Shown in pieces: positions 48,866-57,046 of a stretch of 64,000 nt of DNA. Position 1 is the stretch's first letter. Each line of letters begins with the position of its first letter. The position numbers and the translations under genes were made by a program. The DNA is from Mycolicibacterium mucogenicum DSM 44124. Lineage in GTDB: Bacteria > Actinomycetota > Actinomycetes > Mycobacteriales > Mycobacteriaceae. The stretch spans positions 2,046,001-2,110,000 of the forward strand of contig NZ_CP062008.1 of assembly GCF_005670685.2 (NCBI RefSeq), given 5' to 3'. The notes beneath the pieces are model-generated. The model was not told where the DNA came from. It did no database searches and saw nothing but the letters and a program-made list of their open reading frames with translations.

Positions 48866-50815
48866 ATGTCTGAGCTGGTTTTCGCAGATGTCTCGTCGGG
48901 CGCGTTGGAGGCCGGGCAGTCACGGGCGGTCAGCCCACTGGCCCGCATCATCCTTCCTCGGCCGGGTGAGCCGCTCGACGTTCGCAAGCTCTATGTCGAG
49001 GAAGCAGAGACCAACGCACGGCGGGCCCACGCGCCCACCCGGACGACGTTGGAGATCGGCGCCGAGTCCGAGGTCTCGTTCGCGACATACTTCAACGCCT
49101 TCCCTGCCAGCTACTGGCGGCGCTGGTCGATCTTGGAATCGGTCGTGCTGCGCGTCGAGTTGACCGGCAGTGCCCGCGTCGACGTCTACCGCTCCAAGTC
49201 CACCGGAGCCCGGATCACAGTCGGCGGCGCCCCGATCCACAGTGCGACCGAGGGTGAGCCCGCGGTGCTCGAGGTCGAGATCGAGCTGACCCCGTTCGAG
49301 GACGGCGGCTGGATCTGGTTCGACATCACCACCGACGCGAAGTCCACGCTGCACCACGCAGGCTGGTACGCGCCGATCGCCGCGCCTGGGAGGGCGAACA
49401 TCGCCGTCGGCATCCCGACGTTCAACCGGCCGTCGGACGCCGTCAACGCACTCGCCGCACTGACCTCGGACCCCGCGGTCGACGAGGTGATCAGCGCCGT
49501 CATCGTCTCGGATCAGGGCACCAAGAAGGCCAAGGATCATCCCGGGTTCGACGCCGCCGCGGCCGCGCTCGGCAATCGGCTGTCCATTCACAATCAGCCC
49601 AACCTCGGCGGGTCCGGCGGCTACAGCCGGGTCATGTACGAGGCTCTGAAGAACACCGACTGCGAACAGATCCTGTTCATGGACGACGACGTCCGCGTTG
49701 AACCCGACTCGATTCTGCGGGCGCTGGCATTCAACCGGTTCGCGAAGGTGCCCACGCTCGTCGGCGGCCAGATGCTCAACCTGCAGGAGCCCTCGCACCT
49801 GCACGTGATGGGTGAGATGGTCGACTCCGAGAACTTCATGTGGTCGGGAGCGGTCAACACCGAATACGACCACAACTTCGCCAAGTACCGGCTCAGCGAC
49901 GAGGAGGAGTACCGCAGCAGGCTCTTGCACCGTCGTATCGACGTCGACTTCAACGGCTGGTGGATGTGCATGATCCCGCGCCAGGTCGCCGAGGAGTTGG
50001 GTCAGCCGCTGCCGCTGTTCATCAAGTGGGACGACGTCGAATACGGGCTGCGCGCCGGGCAACACGGCTATCCGACGGTGACGCTGCCCGGTGCGGCGAT
50101 CTGGCACATGGCCTGGAGTGACAAGGACGACGCCATCGACTGGCAGGCGTATTTCCACCTGCGCAACCGACTCGTCGTCGCGGCCATGCACTGGGACGGC
50201 AACATTCGCGGCCTGGTGGCCAGCCACTTCAAGGCGACGATCAAACACCTTATCTGCCTTGAGTATTCGACCGTCGCCATCCAGAACAGGGCGATGAACG
50301 ACTTCCTGGCCGGGCCCGACCGCATCTTCTCGATACTGGAGTCCGCGTTACCCGACGTCCGCAAGTTGCGCGCACAGTACCCGGACGCGGTGGTGCTGGA
50401 GAGCGCGACGGCGCTGCCCGCGCCGTCGGACAAGAAGTGGCGCAGGAAGGTCAACATCCCGACCAACCCGCTGGCGATCGCCACTCGGCTGAGCCGTGGT
50501 GTCGTGCACCAGCTCAAGCCGCACGACCCCATCCATCACCAGCGTCCGCAGATCAACGTCGCGACGCAGGACGCGCGGTGGTTCACCCTCTGCAAGGTCG
50601 ACGGGGTGACCGTGACAACAGCCGACGGGCGCGGCGTGGTCTACCGTCAGCGCGACCGGGCCAAAATGTTCGCCCTGCTGCGCGAATCAGTCGGGCTCAG
50701 CATCCGTGTCAGCACCCTATTTCCAAGGATGCGCCGCACCTACCGCCACGCCCGACCGCGCCTCACAAGCCCCAGCACCTGGCAGCAGGTTTTTGAGGCG
50801 AGCAAGCCTGTTTAG
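48866..50815 (+). CDS. GlfT2-type galactofuranosyltransferase paralogue
   Basis: A 649-residue GT2-family galactofuranosyltransferase that would extend the arabinogalactan galactan with alternating beta-(1-5)/(1-6) Galf. An N-terminal beta-sandwich (~20-165) precedes the GT-A domain (IAVGIPTFNRPSDAVNAL). The metal-binding DDD is Asp273-275 (FMDDDVRVE), the catalytic-base Asp is Asp390 (IKWDDVEYG), and the metal His is His414 (IWHMAW), matching Asp256-258, Asp372 and His396 of GlfT2 by spacing. The usual glfT2 neighbours (glf, ubiA-like, aft/emb) are absent, so this is probably a second copy. ATG 48866. Confidence 0.92.
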   Translation: MSELVFADVSSGALEAGQSRAVSPLARIILPRPGEPLDVRKLYVEEAETNARRAHAPTRTTLEIGAESEVSFATYFNAFPASYWRRWSILESVVLRVELTGSARVDVYRSKSTGARITVGGAPIHSATEGEPAVLEVEIELTPFEDGGWIWFDITTDAKSTLHHAGWYAPIAAPGRANIAVGIPTFNRPSDAVNALAALTSDPAVDEVISAVIVSDQGTKKAKDHPGFDAAAAALGNRLSIHNQPNLGGSGGYSRVMYEALKNTDCEQILFMDDDVRVEPDSILRALAFNRFAKVPTLVGGQMLNLQEPSHLHVMGEMVDSENFMWSGAVNTEYDHNFAKYRLSDEEEYRSRLLHRRIDVDFNGWWMCMIPRQVAEELGQPLPLFIKWDDVEYGLRAGQHGYPTVTLPGAAIWHMAWSDKDDAIDWQAYFHLRNRLVVAAMHWDGNIRGLVASHFKATIKHLICLEYSTVAIQNRAMNDFLAGPDRIFSILESALPDVRKLRAQYPDAVVLESATALPAPSDKKWRRKVNIPTNPLAIATRLSRGVVHQLKPHDPIHHQRPQINVATQDARWFTLCKVDGVTVTTADGRGVVYRQRDRAKMFALLRESVGLSIRVSTLFPRMRRTYRHARPRLTSPSTWQQVFEASKPV

Positions 50816-50827
50816 CTGAGACAAGTT

Positions 50828-50859
50828 CTGAGTCGTCCACATTCACTAGAAATGAGACA
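50828..50859 (+). repeat. direct repeat, left copy, flanking the GrpB-GNAT gene
   Basis: A 32-bp element (CTGAGTCGTCCACATTC... ending AATGAGACA) matching the copy at 51904-51935 at 27 of 32 positions. It is 28 bp upstream of the GrpB-GNAT start. Confidence 0.7.
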
Positions 50860-50887
50860 CAGCCCGCTTCGCGAATAGTCTGGGCTC

Positions 50888-51907
50888 ATGGGGGATGCAC
50901 CAGTTCAGGTCACGCAGTACAACGCTGCATGGGCCGACAGATTCGCTACGCAGCGCGACCAGTTGGAGGTCATTCTGCAGCCCTGGCTGTATGGCCCAGT
51001 CGAGCATGTTGGATCGACCGCAGTGCCAGGCTCAGCAGCCAAGCCCATCGTCGACATCGCCGCACCGATCAGATCGTTGGTCGAGGCACGCCGCGCGATA
51101 CCCGTGCTGGAACGGTCCGGCTGGTTGTATTGGCCGTCCGATCCGAACAGCGCATGGCGGCTCTGGCTTCTGCGTCCGCGACCGGATACCCGAACGCATC
51201 ACCTCTACCTGATACAACACGATGACCCACACCTACGGGAGCTGACCGCGTTCCGTGACCTGCTGCGGACAGACGCACTAGCGCGGCAGGCCTACGCAGC
51301 ACTCAAAGAGCAACTGGCACAGCAGTATCGAACAGATCGTGAGGCGTACACCTCGGCGAAAACTGACTTTGTGACCGAGCTCTTGAAACAGGCAGCCATC
51401 GAGATGCAGCCACGACCCAACGCCAGCCGGGATGCGGCAAAGGGCGACCAAATCAAAGTACTCGCGGCGCCCAGCAACGCCGCCGATGACGCCGCCGTGC
51501 GTCTGCTACTTGCGCTGGCGACCGGCGGCGGCCAGCCCCGCATTGCCGAGGCTGTCCTGCAATATCGGAATGACTCAGGCGCGAAGCTCTTCCTGGCGAC
51601 ACTGGGGAACGAAACGGTGGGCCTGGTGGGCTACAAGGTCGTGGCCGGCGCCATGGTGGTGCTTTTGCACCTCGCTGTCGCCTCACACGTTCGTCGTATG
51701 GGCATCGGCCGACGGTTACTAGTGAAGGTGCGCCGAACCGCGCCACCTGAGTTGCCAGTTGTCGCGGAGACGGACCGTGAGGCAGTCCAGTTCTACAGGG
51801 CCACAGGCTTCACGGTGACATCGCTCGGTGAGAAGTATCCGGGCGTAGAGCGATACCGCGCCGAACTCGGCCGCGCCACACGTGCCGATGACCGAGACTG
51901 GCGCTGA
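50888..51907 (+). CDS. GrpB (UPF0157)-GNAT fusion protein
   Basis: A 339-residue fusion. Residues ~8-170 form a GrpB/UPF0157 nucleotidyltransferase-like domain with EHVGSTAVPGSAAKPIVDI (the hGSTxVPGhxAKPxhDh signature) and the RTHHLYLIQHDDPHLREL loop. Residues ~190-335 form a GNAT domain with LHLAVASHVRRMGIGRRLL for acetyl-CoA and EAVQFYRATGF. GrpB/CoaE-linked proteins may modify small molecules or tRNA-like substrates, but the function is unproven. The gene is bracketed by a 32-bp direct repeat, suggesting it moved as a unit. Confidence 0.82.
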   Translation: MGDAPVQVTQYNAAWADRFATQRDQLEVILQPWLYGPVEHVGSTAVPGSAAKPIVDIAAPIRSLVEARRAIPVLERSGWLYWPSDPNSAWRLWLLRPRPDTRTHHLYLIQHDDPHLRELTAFRDLLRTDALARQAYAALKEQLAQQYRTDREAYTSAKTDFVTELLKQAAIEMQPRPNASRDAAKGDQIKVLAAPSNAADDAAVRLLLALATGGGQPRIAEAVLQYRNDSGAKLFLATLGNETVGLVGYKVVAGAMVVLLHLAVASHVRRMGIGRRLLVKVRRTAPPELPVVAETDREAVQFYRATGFTVTSLGEKYPGVERYRAELGRATRADDRDWR

Positions 51908-51935
51908 GCCGCCCACATTCTTTAGAAACGAGACA
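51904..51935 (+). repeat. direct repeat, right copy
   Basis: A 32-bp element (CTGAGCCGCCCACATTC... ending AACGAGACA) overlapping the stop codon of the GrpB-GNAT gene and lying 161 bp before the next gene. It differs from the left copy at five positions. Confidence 0.7.
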
Positions 51936-52096
51936 AGGGGTTTGACGCCACGGCCATGGCCTCGACACTCGCTCGCTGTACGCCACGTGATCGCCGAGCG
52001 GGTGGTGGAAATTGGTGTCGGGTGCGGCCTTTGGCTGCTCGTAGCCTGAAAACATCCGGCGCGTTGCGCCAACAAGTACTGCGGCATGGGGGACGC

Positions 52097-53299
52097 ATGG
52101 CGAAACGCTCATCGGTGGAGCAGGCGTGGATGGACACGCTGCGACCGGCGTGCCGCGCCCGGGGGATCAGGTTCGTCGGTGGTTCCGGGTTCGTGGTCGA
52201 CGATATCTATCTCACCGAACTGTGTTATCCGCGGGTTTTTCATCCGGACAAAGACCCAGACAGGCTGCGCGTCATTTGGACTGTCGACATCAAGCCGCTG
52301 GCTGTCGACGAAATCCTCTGGGACGCCTTCCTTCCCGACGTCGTCATGGGTCCGCAGATGCGGATCAACCGCCGGGTCAACGGGGCGTTCAGGGTTCAGC
52401 CGCTGGGCATCGAAGAGGGCTCACTAGATGTGTTGGCCACCGACGAGCCGAACTGGAGCCCGGTACTTGACGCATTCGACCGCGCCAGAACTGCATTCAT
52501 CGCCGCGTACCCCACTGCGGCCGACTACGTGTCGGCGCTCGAGCAGCGCGGCGACGGCATTGCCCCGAACCGGGCATTGACCCGGACGGTCACCGCGCTG
52601 ATCGCCGCCGGCCGCGCCGAAGAGGCTGCACAGATGGCGGACCAAGCCATCGCCGCGGGGGAGAGCGGTGGCATGTCCTCGACGGTCGACGTACTCAAGT
52701 ACCTGTCCGCGTGGGCGAAAGGCCCGCAGGCGTATTACGACTTCAGGGTCAGTCTGAAACCCACGCATGATTACTCGGCGATGTACGAGACCAAACGCAG
52801 CAACGTGTCCGTCGACCTGAGCCGGGAACACCACCGCGGCATGATGGCCCATCACGTGCATGACATGGACAGCTCCGATCCGTGGGCCATCGTCCTCAGC
52901 GCCCGCCCACCGGCTGGGGTGCCGGCAGACTTCTCCACGTCGCACTACCTGCAAGCCGCGGGCAGTGCCGACGCGATGACGATCGAGTACTGCGAACCCG
53001 GAGGGGCCGAGATCGGTGCGGTGTCAGTGCGTTCGGTAGTTGGCCACCCCCATACCGGTACAGCGAAGCTGGATGTCGACATCGTGCTGCCGCGCAGCGT
53101 CGAGACGATCAGCCGCCACGAAGTATTCACTGCACAGGAGGCAGCCGAGATGTTCGAGCGGTTCTACCGGACCGACGTGATCGGCGAAGGCTACGTGCTG
53201 AGACCCGTCGAGGGATACCGGGCCGACGGCGGACTGATCGACCTTCGCGAGCCGCCGACCAGCGGTCACGAGCACCGCGGACGGAGCTCGACACCGTGA
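52097..53299 (+). CDS. conserved hypothetical protein, ~400 aa
   Basis: A 400-residue soluble-looking protein with no signal peptide or membrane segment. The N-terminal part (residues ~1-120) reads AKRSSVEQAWMDTLRPACRARGIRFVGGSGFVVDDIYLTELCYPRVFHPD...LRVIWTVDIKPLAVDEILWDAFLP, with a DUF4304-like flavour. A helical middle follows (IAAGRAEEAAQMADQAIAAGES, TPR-like), then a C-terminal domain. ATG 52097 has GGGGGA just upstream. The stop overlaps the GTG of the following lipoprotein (GTGA), so the two probably act together. I do not recognise the family. Confidence 0.7.
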   Translation: MAKRSSVEQAWMDTLRPACRARGIRFVGGSGFVVDDIYLTELCYPRVFHPDKDPDRLRVIWTVDIKPLAVDEILWDAFLPDVVMGPQMRINRRVNGAFRVQPLGIEEGSLDVLATDEPNWSPVLDAFDRARTAFIAAYPTAADYVSALEQRGDGIAPNRALTRTVTALIAAGRAEEAAQMADQAIAAGESGGMSSTVDVLKYLSAWAKGPQAYYDFRVSLKPTHDYSAMYETKRSNVSVDLSREHHRGMMAHHVHDMDSSDPWAIVLSARPPAGVPADFSTSHYLQAAGSADAMTIEYCEPGGAEIGAVSVRSVVGHPHTGTAKLDVDIVLPRSVETISRHEVFTAQEAAEMFERFYRTDVIGEGYVLRPVEGYRADGGLIDLREPPTSGHEHRGRSSTP

Positions 53300-53801
53300 A
53301 CCGTGCCCTGTGTGTAGTGATCCCAATCGCGGCGGCAACGGTACTGGCGGGATGCGACACGCTGAATGCACTCGCCAATGGTGTGCTCCAGCCGATGACA
53401 CCGCAGCAGTCCAGGAGTCAAGTCATCGACGCTGCAACAGATGTCAGCCGACTCATCGCCAAACCCATTGAATCGGCACACTTTTGGCATTCATCGTGCA
53501 GCGACGGTAACCAGGGGCCGTTTCGCGGCGACGTCAGAATCTCCTATCGCCCGCCCGCTGACCCACAGGCTGCGGCGGCGGAGTTCGACGACATGACCCA
53601 GCGGCTTCGACGCGGTGGATGGTCTCCGGACGGCGACTCATAAGCCACTCAACGGCGTTGAAGAAGGGTGCAGTGAACGCTCTGCTGTCGCCGCCGGATG
53701 CCAGCGTTGCCCTGGCATCGGTCGAGCTCTTGGGCGAGTGCCGCGATACGACTACCACCAAAGCCACCATTGGCGACGTCGAGGACCTCCAGCTCAGCTG
53801 A
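53296..53801 (+). pseudogene. frameshifted small lipoprotein
   Basis: GTG 53296 begins a lipoprotein (RALCVVIPIAAATVLAGCDTLN, lipobox LAGC) that stops at TAA 53641-53643 after 115 residues, in the middle of a domain (SSCSDGNQGPFRGDVRISY...RRGGWSPDGD). The next frame, starting in the same ~20 bp, continues with lipoprotein-like sequence SHSTALKKGAVNALLSPP...VELLGECRDTTTTKATIGDVEDLQLS to TGA at 53801, including a second Cys that could pair with the first. A single-base loss near 53630-53645 explains both halves. Either a real pseudogene or a sequencing error; the ~168-aa restored form looks natural. Confidence 0.6.
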
Positions 53802-53821
53802 TGTCCGCGGCCGCAGCCGGA

Positions 53822-54577
53822 TTACCGCGCCGGGCAGTTATGGACCAGGACCGCTGCGGTGAGGGTGGCGACGAAGAAGGCGTGGGTGTTCGCGACCGTC
53901 AGATCCCACATGTCGGCCGCGCCGAACACCGGCGTGCTGCCTGCGACATGCGCAACGCTGTCATGGAACGGGGTGGTCAACCGATCGCCGGAACGCAGGT
54001 CTTTCGCATCGACCCATTCGGCCGCCGGCCGACTCGGTGCGCCGGTGGTGGCTGCCAACCCGGAGACCTCAGACGACGCGGTTTGTGCCCGCCCCGTGCT
54101 GTAGAAGGGGTGCCTGGCGGTGGTGTGCACCACCGAAGCGACATCGGCGGGGTTGGTGATCGTGAGGTCGAGCAGGTCGGTGTCGTGGTCGACCAGGACC
54201 GCTTCCACCAGCTCACTGCTGCGGTGCCCGGTTTCCGGGTCGACCGACCACACGCGGTCGCCGGCCTTGAGCTCCGCGATGGGGCGCTTGCTGCCATCGG
54301 CCATCAGTACCAGCGTGTCCGGGCTGAATGATTGACCCGCGCACGGGACCCGCTGTGCCAGCGGGGCTGTCGGCGCCTCGAGGGGCGTGACCGGTGCGTC
54401 CGAGACCCGCTGCGCGCGGGGCGCGCCCGCGTGTTCTTCCGAACGGGGACGATCCATGCCGGCCAACCAGAGTATTCCGCAGATCGACAGCACGATGGTG
54501 ACCATCAAAGCCACCGGCACCCGCCACCAACGACTGCGACTCCACCATGACCGGTCACCCGACATGAAGTTCGTCAC
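53822..54577 (-). CDS. membrane-anchored Hint (intein-like) domain protein lacking a toxin domain
   Basis: A 251-residue protein. A TM segment (~19-40, RVPVALMVTIVLSICGILWLAG) and a Pro-rich linker precede a Hint domain (79-251). Cys79 is the nucleophile in CAGQSFSPDTLVLMADGSKRPIAELKAGDRVWSVDPETG, block B is VVHTTARHPFYS, and block F/G is MWDLTVANTHAFFVATLTAAVLVHNC. In polymorphic toxins this Hint cuts off a C-terminal toxin; here only PAR follows HNC (246-248), so the effector is missing. GTG 54577 has a strong AGGGGGA. It converges with the frameshifted lipoprotein gene. Confidence 0.85.
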   Translation of the reverse strand: MTNFMSGDRSWWSRSRWWRVPVALMVTIVLSICGILWLAGMDRPRSEEHAGAPRAQRVSDAPVTPLEAPTAPLAQRVPCAGQSFSPDTLVLMADGSKRPIAELKAGDRVWSVDPETGHRSSELVEAVLVDHDTDLLDLTITNPADVASVVHTTARHPFYSTGRAQTASSEVSGLAATTGAPSRPAAEWVDAKDLRSGDRLTTPFHDSVAHVAGSTPVFGAADMWDLTVANTHAFFVATLTAAVLVHNCPAR

Positions 54578-54750
54578 GACGATTCCCCCTGAAAACACGA
54601 GTTCTGATATCCGTCGCCAATGTCGGACACGTTCTGCAGGTGTAGTCGGGAGCCGGCGCCGAAACCGAATGGCGCGGGGCGGTGATCTAGCGCACAGCAA
54701 ACGGCAACGCCGGCGCGAACGCCCGGATTTTTCGGGGTCGTTGTCCTACG

Positions 54751-56325
54751 TCACGCCTGCTGTGCAACCGATGCGCGTGGCTCCGACTCATCCGAGGTGC
54801 TCGTCGCGCTGACCGGAGGCTGAAACCGTCGACCGGGTAGTGCGAAGACACCGGCGGCAGCCGCGATGTAGCACAGCGCCGCGACGACGCCGCACGCCGT
54901 CGTGATGCCGCTGAGGAACGAATGCTGCACGGCGGCAAGGAGTTCGGGGTTCGCCGTGGCGATCCCGAACGCGGTCGGCACGGAGTTGCCGGCCTCTTCG
55001 GCCTTCCCGGTCACCGCGAACGCGCTGTCGGCGAGACGGTCGCTGAAGATCGAGGAGAAGAGCGAGCCGACGATGGCCACGCCAAGCGTGGCGCCCAGCT
55101 CACGGGTGGCGTCGTTGACCGCGGATCCGATACCGGCCCGGGCTGGTGGCAGCACGAGCATGATGGATTCGGTTGCGGGAGTGGAGACCAGGCCGATGCC
55201 CAGACCCATGAGCACCATCTGCGCAACGATGGTGGCCCAATAGGGGGTGGCGGTGTCGATGCTGCCGGCGATCCAGGCCATGGCGGTGCCGAAGGATGCC
55301 AGCCCGCTGACCACGACGACGCGCGTACCGATTCGCGGTGCGAGCAACCCGCCGGCGATGGAGCCGATGGCGATGGAGCCCGCGACGGGCAGGATGCGGG
55401 CGCCGGTCGAGAACGGGCTGAATCCGCGGAGCACCTGGAAGTACTGCGTGATGAGGAAGATGAAGCCGGACAGCGCGAAGAAGGTGACGGCCACCGATGC
55501 GCTGGCGGCGCTGAATCTGCGGTCGGTGAACAACCTGACATCGAGCATGGGGTGCTCAGCGGCCTGCTCGATCGTCACGAAGGCCAAGGTCAGCGCTGCG
55601 GCAGCAACAAATCCGGACAGCGTCGCGGGGCTGTGCCAGCCCCGGGCGGGGGCTTCGATGATGGTGTAGACGAGCACTCCGAGGAGCGCGGTCGAGGTGA
55701 CAAGGCCCCGGATGTCGAGCGGGGGCACACCCGGGTCGCGTGATTCCGGCACCAGGAAGAACCCGAGAACCGCGGCCAGTAGCGCCAACGGGATGAGTGC
55801 CCAGAAGACGCTGCTCCACGAAAAGTGTTCGAGCAGAAGGCCTCCGGTGACCGGTCCGGCGGCGACGCCGACGCCGACCACGGCGCCCCAACCGCCGAGT
55901 GCCGCGGCGCGCTGGCGGCGGTCGTCGAACGTGTTGGTGATGATCGACAGGGTGGTGGGGAAGATCAGCGCGGCGAAAACGCCCATGCCGAACCGCGCCG
56001 CGACGAGGGCTTCCGTGCTCGTCGACGCGGCGCCGATACCGCTGGTGACGGCGAATCCGAGCAGTCCGATGAGGAGCGCCGGTCGGCGGCCATAGCGGTC
56101 CGACAGGCTGCCTGCTGCCAACACAAGCGCCGCGAAGGTCAGGGTGTAGCCGTCGACGACCCACTGCAGGCCGCGGGTATCGGCGTGCAGTTGGGTCGCG
56201 ATGCTGGGCAGGGCGACGTTGACGATCGTCACGTCGATGTTGATGGCGAGCACGGCGACGTAGACGGCGGCCAGAATGCCAGCCTTGCGGCGCGCGGGCC
56301 GAGTTGGTGATTGTTCGATGGTCAT
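54751..56325 (-). CDS. DHA2-type (14-TMS) MFS efflux transporter
   Basis: A 524-residue EmrB/QacA-family drug:H+ antiporter. Motif D1 (NIDVTIVNVALPSIATQL), motif A (GSLSDRYGRRPALL), motif C (GWGAVVGVGVAAGPVTGGLL) and about 14 hydrophobic segments are seen. ATG 56325. It is divergent from an HxlR regulator across a 63-bp AT-rich region, which fits ligand-induced efflux of a toxic compound. The substrate is not predictable. Confidence 0.92.
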   Translation of the reverse strand: MTIEQSPTRPARRKAGILAAVYVAVLAINIDVTIVNVALPSIATQLHADTRGLQWVVDGYTLTFAALVLAAGSLSDRYGRRPALLIGLLGFAVTSGIGAASTSTEALVAARFGMGVFAALIFPTTLSIITNTFDDRRQRAAALGGWGAVVGVGVAAGPVTGGLLLEHFSWSSVFWALIPLALLAAVLGFFLVPESRDPGVPPLDIRGLVTSTALLGVLVYTIIEAPARGWHSPATLSGFVAAAALTLAFVTIEQAAEHPMLDVRLFTDRRFSAASASVAVTFFALSGFIFLITQYFQVLRGFSPFSTGARILPVAGSIAIGSIAGGLLAPRIGTRVVVVSGLASFGTAMAWIAGSIDTATPYWATIVAQMVLMGLGIGLVSTPATESIMLVLPPARAGIGSAVNDATRELGATLGVAIVGSLFSSIFSDRLADSAFAVTGKAEEAGNSVPTAFGIATANPELLAAVQHSFLSGITTACGVVAALCYIAAAAGVFALPGRRFQPPVSATSTSDESEPRASVAQQA

Positions 56326-56350
56326 GGCCGCCGTCCCTCTAGATGGTTGA

Positions 56351-56381
56351 TATAATAATTTGTACTTTAAATTAGCAAGTA
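56351..56381 (+). promoter_or_regulatory. promoter/operator between the MFS pump and HxlR genes
   Basis: An AT-rich island in GC-rich DNA. TATAAT at 56351-56356 is a perfect -10 for hxlR. The inverted repeat TACTT (56363-56367)/AAGTA (56377-56381), centred on TAAATTA, is a candidate HxlR operator that could also affect the divergent pump. Confidence 0.5.
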
Positions 56382-56388
56382 GGTGATG

Positions 56389-57039
56389 ATGAGTCGAGAC
56401 TACGGCCAGTACTGCGGGCTTGCCAGGGCGTTGGATATGGTGGGTGACAGGTGGAACCTGCTGATCGTGCGCCAGCTCTTGATCGGTCCGGCACGCTTCG
56501 GTGAGCTGCGGGAGGGGCTGCCGGGGATCGCGACGAACCTGCTGACAGACCGGCTTCGCGATCTCGAATCCGCCGGCGTGGTGGAACGGCGACTGTCCGA
56601 CGGGGCCAACGCGATCACGTACGCCCTCACCGAGTGGGGTGCTCAGCTGCGGGAGCCGATCTACGCCATGATCCGGTGGTCGACGCCGCTGATGATCCGC
56701 GGCCCGGAGGGGGATTCCTTCCGCGCCGACGGGCTGCTGCTGGCGCTGCCGGCCTTGTTGTCCGCGCGTGTGCCCGGCGATCGGCCGACCACGGTGGGAA
56801 TCGTGGTGGACGGTGTCACCGTTCAACTGAGCGCGACCGCGGCCGGCATCGACGTCGGCTGGCCCGACGGCGGCAAGCTCGAGGCCGTGCTGACGGCCGA
56901 GGCGCAGATTGTTCTCGGGCTCGCGGCGGGCTTGCTTGCCCTCGACGACGTCGCCCCGCTCGTCGACATCACCGGCGACCTCGCGGCGTTGCGCGTCTTC
57001 TTCGACGCGCCCACGTCCGCCGTCGACGTCGCGAAGTGA
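56389..57039 (+). CDS. HxlR-family transcriptional regulator with a C-terminal extension
   Basis: A 216-residue regulator. The N-terminal winged helix (residues ~5-100) is a typical HxlR domain: YCGLARALDMVGDRWNLLIVRQLLIGPARFGELREGLPGIATNLLTDRLRDLESAGVVERR. The extra ~110 residues, unusual for HxlR proteins of ~120 aa, may be a ligand-binding or SCP2-like domain (TVGIVVDGVTVQLSATAAGIDVGWPDGGKLEAVL). ATG 56389 has AGTAGG at 5-nt spacing. Divergent from the MFS pump, its likely target. Confidence 0.88.
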   Translation: MSRDYGQYCGLARALDMVGDRWNLLIVRQLLIGPARFGELREGLPGIATNLLTDRLRDLESAGVVERRLSDGANAITYALTEWGAQLREPIYAMIRWSTPLMIRGPEGDSFRADGLLLALPALLSARVPGDRPTTVGIVVDGVTVQLSATAAGIDVGWPDGGKLEAVLTAEAQIVLGLAAGLLALDDVAPLVDITGDLAALRVFFDAPTSAVDVAK

Positions 57040-57046
57040 TCCCGAC

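Noticed and set aside
51956..52096. N-terminal extension of the 400-aa unknown protein from 51956
   Set aside because: The added residues are Arg/Cys-rich, there is no ribosome-binding site, and ATG 52097 is preceded by GGGGGA.
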